This document shows positions 63,121-64,000 of a stretch of DNA of 64,000 nucleotides, piece by piece. The translations under genes and the position numbers were made by a program. The notes beneath the pieces are model-generated. The model ran no database searches. It saw only the letters and a program-made list of their open reading frames with translations, and had not been told where the DNA came from. Source of the stretch: Phymatolithon calcareum (Eukaryota; Rhodophyta; Florideophyceae; Hapalidiales); assembly GCA_977006965.1 (NCBI GenBank), contig OZ345356.1:496001-560000 (forward strand), read 5' to 3'. The first letter of the stretch is position 1, and each line of letters begins with the position of its first letter.

Positions 63121-64000
63121 TGTGTGCCAAGGGATATCCTCATGAAGAGGCTGACGGAGAAACTTCCTGAAGAGATAACAAGAATGGTTGCGTACCTGTT
63201 AAAACCCTCCTGGATCACATCAGCTGGAGACGAGACCGAAACGTGGGGTATCATCGACCGAGGAGTGCCTCAAGGTTCTCCGCTTAGTACATGCCTATAC
63301 AATATGTTCATGGACACATTCGCAGAAGCCGACTCCAAGACAGACGGAAACGTCTCAGAGAGCCCAGTGCAATTGTTCGCAGATGATGTTTAGCTTCAAG
63401 CGAAGACAGGACGAAGAATGCAGAAACTTCTAGATATAGCGACCATTTGGGCAAGCGAAAATGGCATGAAATGGAACACAAAGCCAGGAAAAAGGGAAGT
63501 TCTTAAGTGCAGGGGACTTCAGAAGCACACTTTTTACTTGGCGAGACGAGAACTGCATCAAGCCTGAAGACTCTCGTATCTTGGGGTAAGCATGAATATA
63601 AAAGGTGTTACGAATGACACGGCCATAGCAAGAGTTCGAAATGCTGCAGGATGCATACATAAGCTTCGGGAGCTTGGAGTGAATGTTCGAGGATTCAAAC
63701 CGGAGACATGCATCAGGATCTTTAAGCCACTAATTATCCCGAAATGGTAGTATGCGTTACACGTTACTCCAATGACAAATCGATTGGTCTCGGTAATCGA
63801 GTCGGCAGAGCGCTTGTTCTACAAGAATGTTTTCGGAAAATATGCCGAACACCGCGGGGACCGAATGCGAGTTCTGTGCCGACTGGGACCACCGAAGATG
63901 AGGAGACGCCATCAAGCAGAAAGGTTTGCATTAAGCCTGGTAAGACACAAAAAGCGCCTTGAAGAAACAGGAGAGTACTATGGAAGAGATGAGGACACAA
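63121..64000 (+). mobile_element. LINE family 1 copy shared by block C units (unit 5), cut by window end
   Basis: Same truncation point (tgtgccaagggatatcctc). The reverse transcriptase is open from 63124 to 63393, where TAG follows LFADDV. TGA at about 63567 and TAG at about 63748 follow. The copy shares the IPKW* stop with unit 3 (about 45342), so units 3 and 5 descend from one copy that already had it. Confidence 0.85.

Overview
The window is nuclear DNA of an intron-poor eukaryote. No prokaryotic operon, ribosome-binding-site or plasmid features are seen. The content is non-LTR retrotransposons, hAT and pogo/Tigger-type DNA transposons, foldback elements and large segmental duplications. 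The apparently real genes are GC-rich single-exon frames in AT-rich surroundings. I cannot name the organism from the sequence. A red alga, oomycete or other protist seems likelier than an animal or plant, but this is a guess.

The window is a mosaic of duplicated blocks. Block A (1 to about 4845, and 31261 to about 34143) holds degenerate minus-strand frames. Block B (about 5637-9510, 35007-40224 and 56658-59030) holds, on the minus strand, a sulfotransferase-like type II membrane protein, a small one-span membrane frame and, in two copies, a 117-132 residue soluble protein. Block C occurs five times. Each copy has a plus-strand four-span membrane protein gene of about 340 residues (10586, 19636, 42027, 52834, 60996), followed in most copies by a MITE, a shared 5'-truncated LINE, a small TATA-box gene starting MADPLTVV or MGDPLTVV, and in two copies a tRNA-like sequence. 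Blocks B and C alternate, so sulfotransferase and membrane-protein genes sit head to head with their 5' ends about 1-2 kb apart.

The middle (20.7-31.2 kb) is an accessory zone. It holds a deleted Tigger-type element, several LINE families, a foldback element and an unrelated membrane-protein gene broken by a LINE. Because paralogous copies supply empty sites, many insertions can be delimited to the base with their target-site duplications. Examples are hAT elements with 8-bp duplications at 299-1186 and 49902-50854, a LINE with a 14-bp duplication inside the first membrane gene, and two 1311-bp pogo-like copies facing each other with the segment between them inverted.

No enzymatic pathway links the genes. 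The most intriguing biology is the tandem membrane-protein family. Its copies are nearly identical except in the first membrane spans and one short loop, which is the pattern expected of a diversifying surface-protein family. The family is repeatedly paired with a divergent sulfotransferase-like gene.
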